Shown: positions 44,401 to 57,110 of the stretch, one piece after another | How the letters are laid out: each line of letters starts with the position of its first letter | Position numbering within the stretch: position 1 is the first letter of the stretch | NCBI GenBank assembly: GCA_037976565.1 | Contig: CP137673.1 | Span: 6,393,522-6,457,521, forward strand | Length of the DNA: 64,000 nucleotides | From: Mesocentrotus franciscanus | Taxonomy: Eukaryota > Echinodermata > Echinoidea > Camarodonta > Strongylocentrotidae | Direction: 5' to 3' | The notes under the pieces: model-generated | Seen by the model: only the letters and a program-made list of their open reading frames with translations | What the model was told of the DNA's origin: nothing | Databases searched by the model: none | Position numbers and translations under genes: made by a program

Positions 44401-45380
44401 AGTGTCGTAGAATAAAACCTATGATATTGGGGATGTGATAGAAATGCGTTTACCCATCTAGGGAGGGAAATGTGGGCTTGTATTCTCAATTAAGAGGAGA
44501 TGATGGCGTTGCAGTGCATCACATTTACTCCTAATGAAATTGAAAGGTGATCTTGGGGATGCATAATATGGGTTTCGGGTATGGTGGATGGCATCTGGGA
44601 TGTAGATTTATCTGAGTTTGGCTTTAAATCTCGGCTTTCCCGGGAACCCAGGCATTCTTAGAAAAGTACAGTATGCGCATCCACGCATGGATTCGCCATT
44701 TGGTTAACCATGGGATCGTTTTCATGACGGGAATATGAGGCATTGGCTGGCCTAGCTGTCGGTCAGTCTGACCATCAATAACCTTAGGATTGGGACAGAT
44801 TGATGATGATGATGGCGCCAAGAATACTGGGTTTCTCAAAAACAACCCAAAGTTTGATGTGGGTGCTGTTAGAGGTATGGAGAGTGCTTTGGTGTGTGCC
44901 GTACTTGAGAGTACCTCTGAAAAGTGCCCGTTCCAAATACATAGAAGGGTACATGCACATTGAATGTATATAGAGGGTCGAATTTCATGAGCAAATCAAG
45001 TTAAAGATTGTAATAATACTCACATACAATGTATTCATCACATCCCCCCCCCCCAAAAAAAAAATGAAAATTCTTGTACAGGATACATAGCATCTATCTA
45101 CTTGAGAACCAATTATTCAATTATTTTACTTATTTAACCTTTGCTAATACAATATAATTTAAACAAAGCCTTTTCTCAGATCAAGAGGTGTCTTAGAAAC
45201 TGTCTAATTTTGAGCAGAATTAAAAGGCATTTTTAATGGCAAGTTTAATGAACAAGTATTTTGTGATGAAGCAAAAATTGGCTGATTAAAACATGACAAA
45301 CACATTCTATTGATATTCATAGTGTCTCACTAACTTGCTATCTACTGTAGATAACAGCGTGTGAGGTAGCTTGTAGTCTG
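41474..45380. other. intron 1 segment, no exon recognised
   Basis: A full palindromic CRE word, TGACGTCA, sits at 42455-42462. A short A+T box (TATTTAAG) follows about 55 bp later. Otherwise only ACATGTA words and poly-A/T runs are visible. None of the small open frames shows a family or matching splice sites. Confidence 0.45.
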
Positions 45381-45720
45381 GGACCCATTTCACAAAGCAT
45401 TTTTTCAATGTCAAATGACAAAAATCAGTGACAAATCTGCTGATAACCAATCAGAAGCAAGGATTTCAGTAGCTTATACAGTCAAACCTGTCTATAGCGA
45501 CCGCCCAAGGGAAACACAAAAAGTGGTCTTTGTAGACAGGTGGTCTTTGTAGACAGGTCCCTTTAGTACATGTTTCAATGAAAAACCATTTTCAAGGGAA
45601 ACAAAAAGTGTGGTCTTTGTAGACAGGTGGTCTTTGTAGACAGGTGGTCACTAAAGCAGGTTTGACTGTATAACAAAAACTGTCATTTGTCACTGATGAC
45701 AAGTTTGGTGAAATTGGGCC
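45381..45720. mobile_element. palindromic MITE interrupted by a second MITE
   Basis: The outer ends GGGACCCATTTCACAAAG and TTTGGTGAAATTGGGCCC are inverted. The interior (CAAATGACAAAAATCAGTGA, AACCAATCAGAAGCAAGGAT) matches the copy at 1693-1841. Bases 45479-45668 are absent from that copy and form a separate element. Confidence 0.8.
45479..45668. mobile_element. 190-bp MITE nested in the 45381-45720 MITE
   Basis: CAGTCAAACCTGTCTATAGC and AGCAGGTTTGACTG are the ends. TATA flanks both sides (45475-45478 and 45669-45672). The copy at 1693-1841 has a single TATA at this place, which supports a 4-bp target duplication. The inside repeats GTGGTCTTTGTAGACAGGTG about four times. Confidence 0.85.
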
Positions 45721-48700
45721 CTGAAGTCTGTGAAATGTCATCCTCCCTTTTCGGATTTTGGTGCAGGATCTGAGTTGAATGCATTTCTGATAAACGTGTA
45801 CATGTAGATAACATGAGGAATATATATATACACATATATGAATGAATAATGTAGCATAGTCATATTCATAAGAGGGCCAATGTCATTTAACTGAAAGAGT
45901 AAATGTTTTTGTTCTAGAACGACCCTCGAGATACCCCCTAGACAATTATTCCTCTGTCAATTCCTATCCTTTACCCAACTACATGTAGTTCTATCAATAG
46001 TGACCATAATGATAATGACCTCATGCTTTTGTGGTCCCATCTTGTGCAATTCTATATTAGTGTTCAAATTGTTTATGTGATTTAAAAGAAGTTTTTTCCA
46101 AAGCATTTACATGTAGCCGGATAATGTACATGTAACTAATTTATTGCATTACTATCAATCCAAGATGATTTTTCAGATCTGTTTCTCTCTCTCTCTCTAC
46201 GTACATTGTACATAGACATAGTTTCATTGGTATTACCTTCAACAAAAAGAAGCATGCCTTAGTCACCTACACAGTGTAATTTTCTCTTTGAAATAATGCC
46301 TACACCCTTGTTGATGCACAGTGATGCCTGGCTGATATTTGAGTACTTCTGTTATTTTGTATTCTTGACCTTGTTCCTCATCTCTTTTTTCTACTAATCA
46401 TTCCTGTTTCCTTTGAATTTGTGCAATTAAGGATCTCACCATTTTCTCACTAAAACACATGAGAGTCAATATAATAGTACTCTGAGAAAAATCAATTAGG
46501 TTTACTGCCATACCACCTTCACATTCAAGGAAGGTCTCTTAACCTGTGATTTTATTCCATGATGTCACAATGGATGATACATTCTTTCTCTGTGCTGTGC
46601 TTCAGGGTACGTGTCAGTCTCTTATTAACAAGTTTAAATAGCAATCGCTTAGCAACCGCTTTTTGAAGTAGAAATGTTTCTGTTGTTTTGCCCCAATATA
46701 TAAGTAGAATAAACAGCTAAACAGGTAAAAGAATTAGGAATCTTTTTTTCAGTATATTTGTGTCTTTTGATGATGATGATGATGATAATCGTGATAGTTA
46801 CATGTGCTATAGACATGCTCCATTATTACCGAACACACACAATTTGCAGTTTACTTGCACGCAAGTTGCATTGTTTTTTTTTCTTCTCACTTTATCAGAA
46901 TGACATCTTTGCATACAGCCATTTTGAGGGATTACAGGGACACAGACACTTTTTTTGGTCAGTAATCAATGCAAATGCAGATTACGATACAATAACTGCT
47001 TGCAAATGCAGTACCAGCACATTTTTGCTTCTTACATGTATATTGATGACCCGACAGTAATTCGCTAAATTTGTGAAAATGAAACCCTCTGAGGTCGCAG
47101 AAGGAACAGTTGATACATAGATGACAGTATATGCAACTATGAAATGAAATTTAGAATTTCTTGTATCAAGTTAGTCGGAGGGCATTTATTAAGGTTGCAC
47201 ATTTACGGATCAAACCATTTAATTGCGAATACAACTTACAAGTGCAACCTCTGTGAGAAGTTTGCCCAAGACTTGTAAACATACATGTACATGTAGGTAT
47301 CTATAAACTGGTTACTGGCCTTCTGTCCGTGAATCCGGTGCATGCCCTGCATGTCTGGGTCAAGTTGGATGAATGAATGGTGTGCATTGTTCATATGGGT
47401 GATGGCTTGAATCTACAACGGACATTTGTGTGGGTTTGCAGGTTCATGTTCATCAGTACACGTAATTGGGGTGCCTTGTATCGACATGGTGTTTTTCTTC
47501 TGCAACTGAAATCATTTTGGACATGTAGTATGTAATATACTGTGTAATATATTTATCTTTCTTTGTATAGTATACATGTACATGTACACTGTATGTACGC
47601 TGTAGCCCTGCAGTTTTTTCTTTAAAACAAGTAACCTGGACTTACTTTGTATTTCCATTTTCTTTGTCGCATAATAAAGGTAATTCAAAATTTCCATTCA
47701 ACAGGCCATTTTCAACTGGCTCTTTTTCCATAATTTGCATTCTATGCATGCTTATTGGATAATTAAAAAATAATAATCTCCACAACCTCAACAGCTTGTT
47801 ACAGATTTGCCCAATCTAGCAACAACTGAAATGTATAAGATAGCCGGTACACTAAAGTAAAGCAGTAATGGGGTGGATATTTTAGTTGGTAGAGCTCTAC
47901 ATGTACAAGTACATGTACATGTACATGTATGTTCATTTATGCACTTAGGGAGGAAAAAAATCAATAGATTTGACAGAGTGCAATCATTCCAATTGAATGA
48001 CTACAGTTTAATTTGCCTGTTGAGGAGACTGGAGGGTAACATTAGCTTCCCTCTAGACCTTAACAGACAGTAAACATGTGTAGAATATGTGACTTTTCTA
48101 CACTGGACTACATTTACATGTATCTTCCATGCATGTTTTAGTCAAATGTCACAATAGAACAGGTTAAAGATTTAAAATTGTGTTCTGGTAAATATAGAAA
48201 ATAAATTCTCACAGAATCCAAAAAAACTTACACTGAATGTTCAAGATTACAAATAAATGACATGTGCCAAACAATTTTGGTAGAAAATGTATAGGGGCTG
48301 AGTAACGAGTATAGAAAGATACTAAGGAAATCCGGGTAAGTAGGCCCGACACCATGTGCTTAACACAGGTCGCTATGTGCAAATTGGAGTTGTGCTTTTT
48401 ATCGAAGATAAGGCCCCGTAAGTGTTTGTGCATTTATTTTTATTTCACTGGTTCAAACAACCAATCTACTGCAAGATAAAAAATCCAGAATTTAAATGAT
48501 AGCAATTTTCTCTCAAAATACAATTCCCATACCAGAGCTCAAAATTAGCTTCAACTGGGTAATTATAGCGGATACCAGAAAATCTATTTCACCTGTTGAA
48601 CAATGAAAAAATAGCCTCATCGTTTTGTGCTGCATGCCCATCTAAGCCAGGAGGATTTTAATTGGGCCAAGCAAGTGGGGCTAGTGGATTTAGAACCCCT

Positions 48701-50000
48701 CCAGGGTATGCTTTAATTAATCCTGAAGGAGATTGAGATTCAATCCATCAAATCCTTTTGATAAGACCTCATTAGATTGCCATGGTAACAGAGCTGTTTT
48801 GTAGGGCTGTCACTTTCACCTGGGTTTGTGTATGCACATACTTCATGCATATAGCACATGTCGGTTTCAGTGTGTACATGTATGCACATTTAGATAGCAG
48901 AGTGCTCTATTTGCATTATGGTTTCACAAAGAGTGGAATTGATCGGTGATTAGCGGCAAGTTTGCCCAGTGGCGACCGTGCCGCGGGAAGAAGGAAATAA
49001 AAATATGCCGGGAGTTTACACGGCAAATACCGGACACCTGCCTCCCATTTGCATTCCTGACAGAGATGGCATACGGCGGGTTGTTTTCCCCCTTGTTATG
49101 AACAGCTCATTGGGTTTGTCATGAGCCCTCTGTCCATGCCATCGCTTGTAGAAGCAGCCGTCATCGCAGCTACCCACTTGCTCACTGTAGGGTGTCAAAT
49201 GTGGGTCTGCGATGCAATCGATGGCATACAGAATGTACATGTGCTGTGCAGGGTCTGCGTGTACTGTAGTGAGGAAGGGCTCCAAGTTTGGCACATGAAT
49301 GATGCCATATTGCAGCGGTATTGATTGTTCTATGCTAATGCTGTATTGCAGTGAAATCGATCGATCAAGAGGTTGAAAGGTTTCCCGACCAAGTACTAGT
49401 ACTCGTGATGTAATTGCATTTTCAAGATAAAAATGCCTAGAAGCTTTTCCAATTGATTTTCATGAAATGGATCTAAGTCTATCAGTACCGGTACATGTTG
49501 TAGTTATCAAAGCAATATTTTCAAATGACTTTTTGATATTCCTGAAAATCACAATCAATGAAAATGGCTGAACACAGAATATGGGTACATGGGACTACAC
49601 AATGTACACGCATTTGGCTTCACACCTGTGGCATCAGAATTTTGCTCCAAAGTTTAATAGAAAATTGCAGGTAGTTTAGTTTCAAGAACATTCCTTTCTA
49701 TGTGAAATTTACATACTTTCAGAAATAAATCGAAAAACAAACCTTGGTCACAAATTTTCTCCACCTTAACCGTTTAAACTCAATCATTTCTGTTCTGAAA
49801 GCTAGGTTTATATTGTTTACATGGCAATCTTTGGTAGATATGAACATGTGTAAGAATGCACACATCATACAAGGTATTTCCTTGATCTGTAAATGTTTCC
49901 TCAATTCATTTTTAACATCGGAATCCACATTTTGTAACCATGCATGTATCTTAACAGATTATATTTAGACAGGAAGATTCACTTTTCATGGTATGCTATT
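45721..50000. other. intron 1 segment, no gene recognised
   Basis: ACATGTA words are frequent (densest at about 47890-47930). There is a (GATGAT)n stretch near 46770 and a short (CT)n near 46190. No exon could be supported. Confidence 0.45.
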
Positions 50001-50642
50001 CAATACGTGCCTTCACGGTTGTTTCATCGCAAAGCATGCCGGGACAGATTCTAGTACGCAGTAGATTTTCAGCTTCGCCGCGATCAGCTGTTCCATTGCC
50101 AACAACGGGATTGTTATCCTGTCAAATCAACATGACTTCATAATCTTGTACAGGATCCGTCATTCTGCAGTGATTTTTTTCATTCCAGTATCATTTGTAC
50201 GGTAATAAACCAAAGTCTGTGATTATGTATTATTTATGACGATCCTTCAACCTAAAACACGAATGTTAAGCAGTTTAATAAGGCAAACCATCGACGCAAA
50301 CGGCACACACACACATTTGAACATATGGGACTATAAATTCATACAGCGGAACCCACTCTCATTAGCCCACTTTACTGTATTATCAGCTTTATTTTTTGAA
50401 GGATCGTCATAAAAATACATAATCACAAACTTTGGTTTCTAACCGTACAAGTTATACTGGAATGAATGAAATTCACTGCAGAATAACGGATCCTGTTCAA
50501 GATTATGATGTTGATTCGACAGGATAAAAATCCCGTTGTTGGCAATGGAACAGCTGATCGCGACGAAGGTGAGAATCTACTGCCGGACTAGAAATCTGTC
50601 CCGGCATGCTTTGCGATGAAACAACCGTGAAGGCACGTATTG
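50001..50642. mobile_element. 642-bp foldback element, ~255-bp arms
   Basis: CAATACGTGCCTTCACGGTT at the left is mirrored exactly at the right end. Arms (50001-50257 and 50394-50642) stay similar throughout, for example GCAAAGCATGCCGGGACAGA, CGATCAGCTGTTCCATTGCC and GTGATTATGTATTATTTATG versus its near inverse. No coding frame. Confidence 0.85.
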
Positions 50643-50764
50643 TCATTTGGAAAAAAGAAAGTCATGAAAACAGAAGTTACTGTACATGTACATACTCTTT
50701 TACATGATGAAACATATGCTATGGTTTTAAATAGTTGAGGCATTGTGTCCGATGAATATAGAAA

Positions 50765-50880
50765 CAGAGAGAGAGGGGGAGGAAGGGAGGGAGAGAGAGA
50801 GAGAGAGAGAGAGATGAGGGAAGACAGAGGGAATGGGAGAGAGATTGGGAGAGATAGAAAAAGAGGTAGAAACAAGAGAT
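50765..50880. repeat. (GA)n tract
   Basis: GAGAGAGA runs with GGGAGG interruptions. The minus-strand Ser/Leu/Pro-rich frame is an artefact. Confidence 0.85.
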
Positions 50881-51942
50881 GAATATCATGAAAGAAAAAT
50901 GTGAGGGGTTGAAGAAAGAGAGAACTTAATGTAGACAGAAGTGAGAAATATTTACACGTGGGGCATAGAGAAAGAGAAACGATGAAGCAAGCTAAGGTGG
51001 AAAAAAAAGTATGAAAATTGAGATGGAGAACGATAAGGAGAGTTTAGGAACAATTACTCTTGTAACATGCATACACATCTACATGTAGAAATTTCACTCC
51101 TGTGTTCTGGCTCATTATAAACGGGAATATTTTATTCGCTTCAAAGGCGAAAAAGAATGAAGCAAAATCAGATAAGGGTTCACATGGACATATTCATCTC
51201 CAGTAATGGTATTATATGCCTCTCCAAAAAGGGACTGTTAAAAACCGCAAGAACCTGTTTACAGAAACAACAAGGTGGATCCTGATCAAACGGCTTCATC
51301 CTTTCATCTTTTCATTTGCTCTATGCCTGAGGGGGAGAAAGTGTGAGTGTGTTGTAGCTTGGTGTCGTGAGCTGGATGGGCATGTACTATAGCTGGCTAC
51401 CTTTGAATGATCACTATCGAAAATAGACGGAGGCGCCTGGGGCACTTCGCCCTGCTTCTGTCATGTTGCGTGCAAGTTTACATGTGCAGTCGGTCAGACA
51501 TTTCAGGTACCTGCTCGCGTAGCCATTCACCTATGCATTGTATGTTCGTTTTCTGTTAAGTTCAATTACCTTGCAGGTTGCTGCAATGTTGTTTTTTCCT
51601 CTCACTCCACTTGCCTTATAGGGCACATGTATAGATCATTATTGTTCTGCCCGGGGCCCCAAACTGAAGGTACACTTGCCCAGTGTTTTATACCAGAAAC
51701 TTGGGAGTCTTGAATGCATTGCTTGCAATGGAATTGTTACTTGTGTCTTTTTAAGTAGGCATGGTCAAAGATGTTAAACATCATGTTTGCTCCGTTCCCA
51801 AATGAAATGATGTTTAAAGAGAATTGTATTGCTGAATCATCGTCATCAAAATCTACCTACATGTAGATCTGTAGTATACACGTTAGGTTTCAAGTAGTCG
51901 AACAACATGCTCAGACATTCATGCATATACATGTATGTTCAC

Positions 51943-52245
51943 AATAGGCCACTTTCATAATGTAATCAAATTTAATGCACAAATCTTTGTTAAGTGCTAT
52001 GTTACTAATTATTTCATGCACCAGTTACAAATATGGTAATTGCATTTCAAATGTCAGAATGGGAATTGCACACATCCCGTATTGTTAGGTAGGACAAGCC
52101 ATAAATGCAATAGACCATTTTCGTCATTGTAATCAAATCTAATGCACAAATCTTTGTTATTAACCTCGATACAAAATATTTCATTCAACTGTTATGAATA
52201 ATTGTATTTCATTTTTAATAGTCAGAATGCGAATTGCATACATTA
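51943..52245. repeat. diverged tandem duplication, ~165-bp period
   Basis: Both copies share TAATGCACAAATCTTTGTTA, preceded by TGTAATCAAAT.TAATG, and then ATTTCAT, GTCAGAATG.GAATTGCA and CATC/CATT. Copies begin near 51948 and 52112. Confidence 0.7.
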
Positions 52246-53179
52246 ATTGATGCACGGTAGATCAAACAACAAAAATGTATAAAGCAACATGCTCTCATGT
52301 AAACAAAATGCATTTACAAAGCTCAGTAATAATGCAATGTACATGTGCAGACCTGTTCATTACAATGAGACTCATTAGTATTGCATTAGGTCATTTTAAA
52401 ATCAATCGGTACACTCAACGACCTGATTCGATCATACATCCTTGGTGTAATGGAACGGAAAGCAGTATTAAAGACCCGACCTCCGCTCCAGCGCGAGCCA
52501 TTATTCCCGATTTATCGTTGGCATGGCACGAAGCCTCTTCCCGATGTGCTGAATGGCCTTGATTTTCAGTTCATCATCGGTTGGAATGGAAGCGCAATCT
52601 GAGGCTGATTACATTAGGGCAGCACTAATATTATCCAGCAGTCGCTTTAATGTGAATGCTACATGTAGGTGAGCCACTCACTGGTGGCAATGGTGCTTGT
52701 ACAGTGTACACTGTAGGTGCTTTTTCATGGTCCTAAAGTACTGCAACGAAATGCAGAAATGTGTTTTTTTATTTGTTTTTATTTAAAAAGTAATTTTGTT
52801 GAAGCTCAGAATGTAATGCAATGAATTGCAAAAAATGTGTTTTATATTTTTTTAAAGTGAATTTGTAGAAGTGTTTGCTGTTGATACAGGTCTGTAGGCA
52901 TAGATGGAGATGTATTTTTTTTCCTCTTCTCTCTTCGACTCATTTCATAGTCATAGTTACCCCCACTTCTCCCTCACCCTACCCCTACCCTTAGTGCTCT
53001 CTCTCTCTCTCTCTTCTTTTTTCTCACACACTCTGTCCCTCAATCTGTCTCTTTCTTTGATCTTGAACTGTGTCTTTTTCTCCCCTTCTCTACTGTAGCT
53101 CTCCCTACATGTACATTACGTCTCTTGTTTGCTGTCCCTTCTATTTTTTCTCTCTGTCTGTACATCTCTCTGTCAACCA

Positions 53180-53217
<38 letters not shown>

Positions 53218-55704
53218 GAAAGGAACAATGTAATTGATGGATTTCTGATTTCGTGGAAAATCATTTAATTTATTCGTCTGGAGTAAACGTAGCATGTAAT
53301 CTGCTTGGAAAGGGATTCATTATTAGAGGCTTAGTTCGTGAAAATAGGGGCAATACTAAAAGCATTTGATTTTACATGTTCATGTACATGTACACCCATG
53401 TATGTGGTTGTAGGCAGTTGATAAAAGCTTTCTTTCAATAGAAGCATTTTTATTTTCGTTTTCATCTCAATATATTTCAACAATGAACCAATGAGACTCT
53501 TTCTTCAGCCAATGACCATTCTGCAGCAATTCTGCGTATACATGTATTTTCAAGAGACTGTGTTGTGTGTACTGTACGCCTCTGTCGCATTCTTATACTC
53601 TTTAATAGATGTACATGAATACCGTATGTACATGCATGTAAATGTATGTACAAACGTTAAGCAGTTAATATGGAGTGTATGTAAATCTTATTTCCAGCAA
53701 TTTGTTTACCTTTTGATGCAGAGGTCTGCATACAAATGATCTTCAAAACTTTGAATGATCTCAAGTTTGTTATTGTGATTTCCGAGGGGATTTAATCTGT
53801 TTTTATTTCCAATTCATGGTCTATCATTCCGCATGGTGAGTTATTCATACTTCTGTCATCTTTCATTTTGCGATTTGGCCATTTTGAGAATGATCATATC
53901 AGACTTGCAGCATCCTCTTGAGGCAACTCTAGAACAGTTTGAATAGGGGGGGGGGCAGGGATGGAGGTTGGGAATGGGCTCTCTGCTTTAATTTGTGAAC
54001 TAGTTTACCAAGTACTCATATTTTTCAAGCTCATTGCCAGGTTGTAGAATCATGCACTGTCCTCAAATCTTACTAATACACATAACATCCAGAGTCCACT
54101 TCCAGAGTGCAGATGCTCCTGTCAAGTTCAGCGTCGATTGTGTGCTACTGCAAATGACAGAAGGTCACAACTGCTCTAGAGCAGGCCTTGTAGGTTTTAT
54201 TTGCCCATGCCCCCATGCTACCTGTGTCATAGCCCCTCTAATTAGTGTGACTCATGGCGACGGATCAAGCAGGAACCATCATGTTAGTCCCTGTCGTGTT
54301 GTTGGTGCCCTTAACCCATAGCAGCTCAGGGTCTTCTTTATTTTTAAAAGATGTTTTTGGATAATGACCCCCAAAAGCACGGAATTATACATCATACGTA
54401 CATGAGCAGAAAGAGCGAAAATCACAAATTATTTGGAGTTTACTTCTATGCAATGCGTTATGCCCTTCATGAACAAGTATGATTTCAATGTAAATAATCG
54501 CTACAGTCTCAAATTGGCAATGCGATCTGTAAATTTTTTATTTTACAAATTGGCGACATTTTGTTAAAATTCAAGAATTTTCATTCACATTGGTTAATTT
54601 GATATCTACATATTTGAAAAATAAAACTATATACATGTAGGAGAGGAAAATAAAAATAATTGGTGCCAATTTGAGGAGGAAGTACTGATTTATTTAGACC
54701 GTAAGAAAACTCTGAGCTGCTATGGGTTAAATGGACCTTCCTGTTATCTCATACAGTCAACTATTACCTATAGACTATAGAGTTTCTGCAGATTGTGTAC
54801 AGTTTGATACCTGTAGGGATCTGGTTTGGAACGTGTCACTGTATTGGGAGCATTGAGTGTCAAGGCAAGATCTATGGTAAATTAATGTTCTGAGTTTGAT
54901 TGACTGCCTACAGTATTAAACAGTCTTAATCTTATGGTATTTTCAACTAATGTGCATACATGTACATGTACTTGTTGCTTTTTAACATAGAGATATACAG
55001 TACAAGTGAGATTGTTGGGAGAAGTTTGTATCATATGTGTAAAATCACTGTTGTTGATGTTAGTATGAGTGTGTGCCTGAATGTGTGTTTTACATGTGTA
55101 ATAAAAGTCTTCACAAGAACACTGTATCTTAGGATTCCTAGGAAATTTAATTATTCTTTGGAAAAAGAGAAATTTTGCAGAAAAAACAATAGAATGAGAT
55201 TGAGTTTTTATAGGAGGTGCAATGCGAACTGTCATTTAATTGAGTGTCATTTCAGAAATATTGATGTCAGATATACTGCGTGTGTTACAAAATGTCTGTA
55301 AAGAATTGTAAACCTTGAGTAGTTTCACTCAGACTTACTGAAGAGTGTTATGTACCGGGTCATTCTATTAAAGATATTTTTATACCACATTTTAACAATT
55401 ATTCTCACAAGAATGACTTGACTCTTGGAAGTTCAGCAGAATTTATTTCACTTTTTTCTTCTTAAAATCTACATATTGTGGCTTAAAATGGGTTGAATGA
55501 CCCATTAATAATTTTCAAGTACCCCTATACATGTATATGATTCATGATGTTTCAGTTACTTATACACATGTATCTTATACACTACATATATTTTCAATGA
55601 ACTTCTTTAAACGCAACTGAAATGAATTATATCGTATCAAATTGTAATTATTGATTATAATTATTCAATCAAGTACCCTTTCTTCTCTTTTTTGTTTACC
55701 GTAG
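52246..55704. other. intron 1 end segment with CT tracts
   Basis: (CT)n tracts lie at about 52995-53020 and 53178-53215. No exon was found. The intron closes with a T-rich stretch and GTAG at 55701-55704. Confidence 0.5.
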
Positions 55705-55887
55705 GATGCCAAACCCAAGTCCTCTCAGGGGGCCCAGTCTTCCCAGGCCCAGTCCTCACTGAGCGAGGAGAGAGAGGAGGAGATCTCCCCCACCCCTCCG
55801 GTATCCCAGCCCAAGACCCGCCGCCGCCGCGGTGCCTTTAGCGCCGAACCATACACAGAGGAGGATGCAACTTCCTACGTCAAAAAG
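55705..55887 (+). CDS. PRKAR1A: PRKAR1A exon 2: linker and pseudosubstrate
   Basis: Acceptor TTTACCGTAG and donor AAG|GTAATT bound 183 bp, phase 0 at both ends, continuing exon 1 directly. The product reads [18 protein letters not shown], then [35 protein letters not shown] and SYVKK. The Ser/Gln/Glu-rich part is the flexible linker. RRRRGAFSA is the inhibitor site that occupies the catalytic cleft of PKA. Ala at the phospho-acceptor position (RRGA) marks a type I subunit; type II subunits have Ser there. In mammalian RI-alpha the residue after Ala is Ile; here it is Phe. Base composition is higher in GC than the surrounding intron. Confidence 0.95.
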
Positions 55888-56100
55888 GTAATTGATTTCT
55901 GGCCGATTATACAAATTAGTTTCATGTTGTCAAAGATTTCACATTGATCACATTGTGGCAGCTGCCTGGGATGAAATGTTGATGATAAAACTATGTCAAT
56001 ATTAGTTAAATCAATTCAAATGAAAAGTGCTCAAATCCTTTACTGAGAACCAGATCAAGGGTGTTAGGCCCTTTTGGCCCTTTGTAATAATTTCATTACG

Positions 56101-56205
56101 GATCCGTAGACAGAAGAAGATGCAACTCCCTACGTCAATTTTCTGGCTGAATATCGTTATATACAAATCAGTTTTACTTTGAGTGAAGTATCACTGGCAC
56201 TTTTC
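56101..56205 (+). pseudogene. decayed partial copy of PRKAR1A exon 2 (copy A)
   Basis: CAGAAGAAGATGCAACTCCC, then TACGTCAA and TTTCTGGCTGA align with the exon 2 end and first intron bases (CAGAGGAGGATGCAACTTCC, TACGTCAA, TTTCTGGCCGA). The alignment continues through TATACAAATCAGTTT. The bases of the donor site (AAAGGTAATTG) are deleted, so it cannot be spliced as exon 2 is. Confidence 0.75.
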
Positions 56206-56218
56206 ATGGTGGAGGTAC

Positions 56219-56532
56219 TAAATTGAAGGTAAAGTTTTCAGGGTTACACCATGTAAGTCTTTCAAAGGGCAAGTCCAAGCTATTTGGATTGTGACGTACG
56301 GGACATTCAGAGACTTTAAACAAGAAATAACAACAGATGAAATTATTTATATGGCTATCTTTTGGTATGAGTCTGTGGCTATTATGGGCTAGTTCATTTG
56401 TGGAAAGTTTTAGTTCTGACCAATTCATTAATTAATATTTAATGTAATTAATGTGCTGCGTGACGTACGGGACTGCAGCATCCTTTTTTGTGGTCTTTTT
56501 TGTGGAACCCTGAAAACTTCACCTACAATGTA
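56219..56532. mobile_element. ~310-bp palindromic MITE in intron 2
   Basis: ATTGAAGGTAAAGTTTTCAG and GGGTT at the left are mirrored by AACCCTGAAAACTTCACCTA and CAAT at the right. Inside, TGTGACGTACGGGAC has an inverse-type partner near 56458. It separates stretches that may belong to one duplicated intron segment. Confidence 0.75.
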
Positions 56533-56674
56533 ATTTTACTTTGTAAGAGATGTCACATTTTCTCATTGCGGTAATTAGCTGTGATTATGTGTTTATAAAT
56601 CATTTAAATTCAATTGAAGTAAATAGTATGTGAGTCATTAGCTAAGAAATAGAAGGGCATTAACACTTCACCTA

Positions 56675-56993
56675 AGGCCTTTAAAAAAAAAAATCATGTT
56701 TAGCGTCCCTGCGCGCTTCCTTTTTTGAGGCCGCCTGCTTTTTTTCTTCTTTTTTTTCTTCTTTTTTTAATGAAAAAACATGAAAACATAACGCTAAAAT
56801 GGTCTCTTTCTGAATTTAACAACAAAAAAACATAAATGCTGGTAGCCATCTTAAAAAATGGCCCAACTGGCTATTCAGCCAGTCGGGGAAAATGTACCGA
56901 GCGGCCATTTTGAAGAAAGAAAAAAAAGGGCCTCCTCCTTCCTATTTTTCAAAAAGGCAGGACGTTAAACATGTTTTGTTTTTTTAATGGCCT
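56675..56993. mobile_element. ~320-bp MITE, AGGCC...GTTTA(A/G)CGTCC ends
   Basis: AGGCCTTTAAAAAAAAAAAT and CATGTTTAGCGTCCCTGC are mirrored by GGCAGGACGTTAAACATGTT and TTTTTTTAATGGCCT. It belongs with the elements at 719-1092 and near 63672. Confidence 0.75.
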
Positions 56994-57017
56994 AAAGGTT
57001 TATGCCCTACAAGCTCT

Positions 57018-57110
57018 TTGTGGTAGTTTCAGCACAGAACCATACACAGAGAAAGATGCAACCTCTTATGTCAAGAAGACAATTGCTCTCTGGCCGAACG
57101 TCATGATGCA
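57018..57110 (+). pseudogene. decayed partial copy of PRKAR1A exon 2 (copy B)
   Basis: This copy retains an open frame: [19 protein letters not shown], against [19 protein letters not shown] in the real exon. The donor GT after AAGAAG has become AC. The arginines before GSFS are lost (the frame reads LCGSFS). The following bases (CAATTGCTCTCTGGCCG) still align with the first bases of intron 2. It is a relic of a duplicated exon or, less likely, an unusual alternative exon. Confidence 0.8.

Noticed and set aside
43229..44402. Several 75-95 codon frames in PRKAR1A intron 1
   Set aside because: No recognisable domain and no consistent splice signals; their length is as expected by chance in AT-rich DNA of this size.
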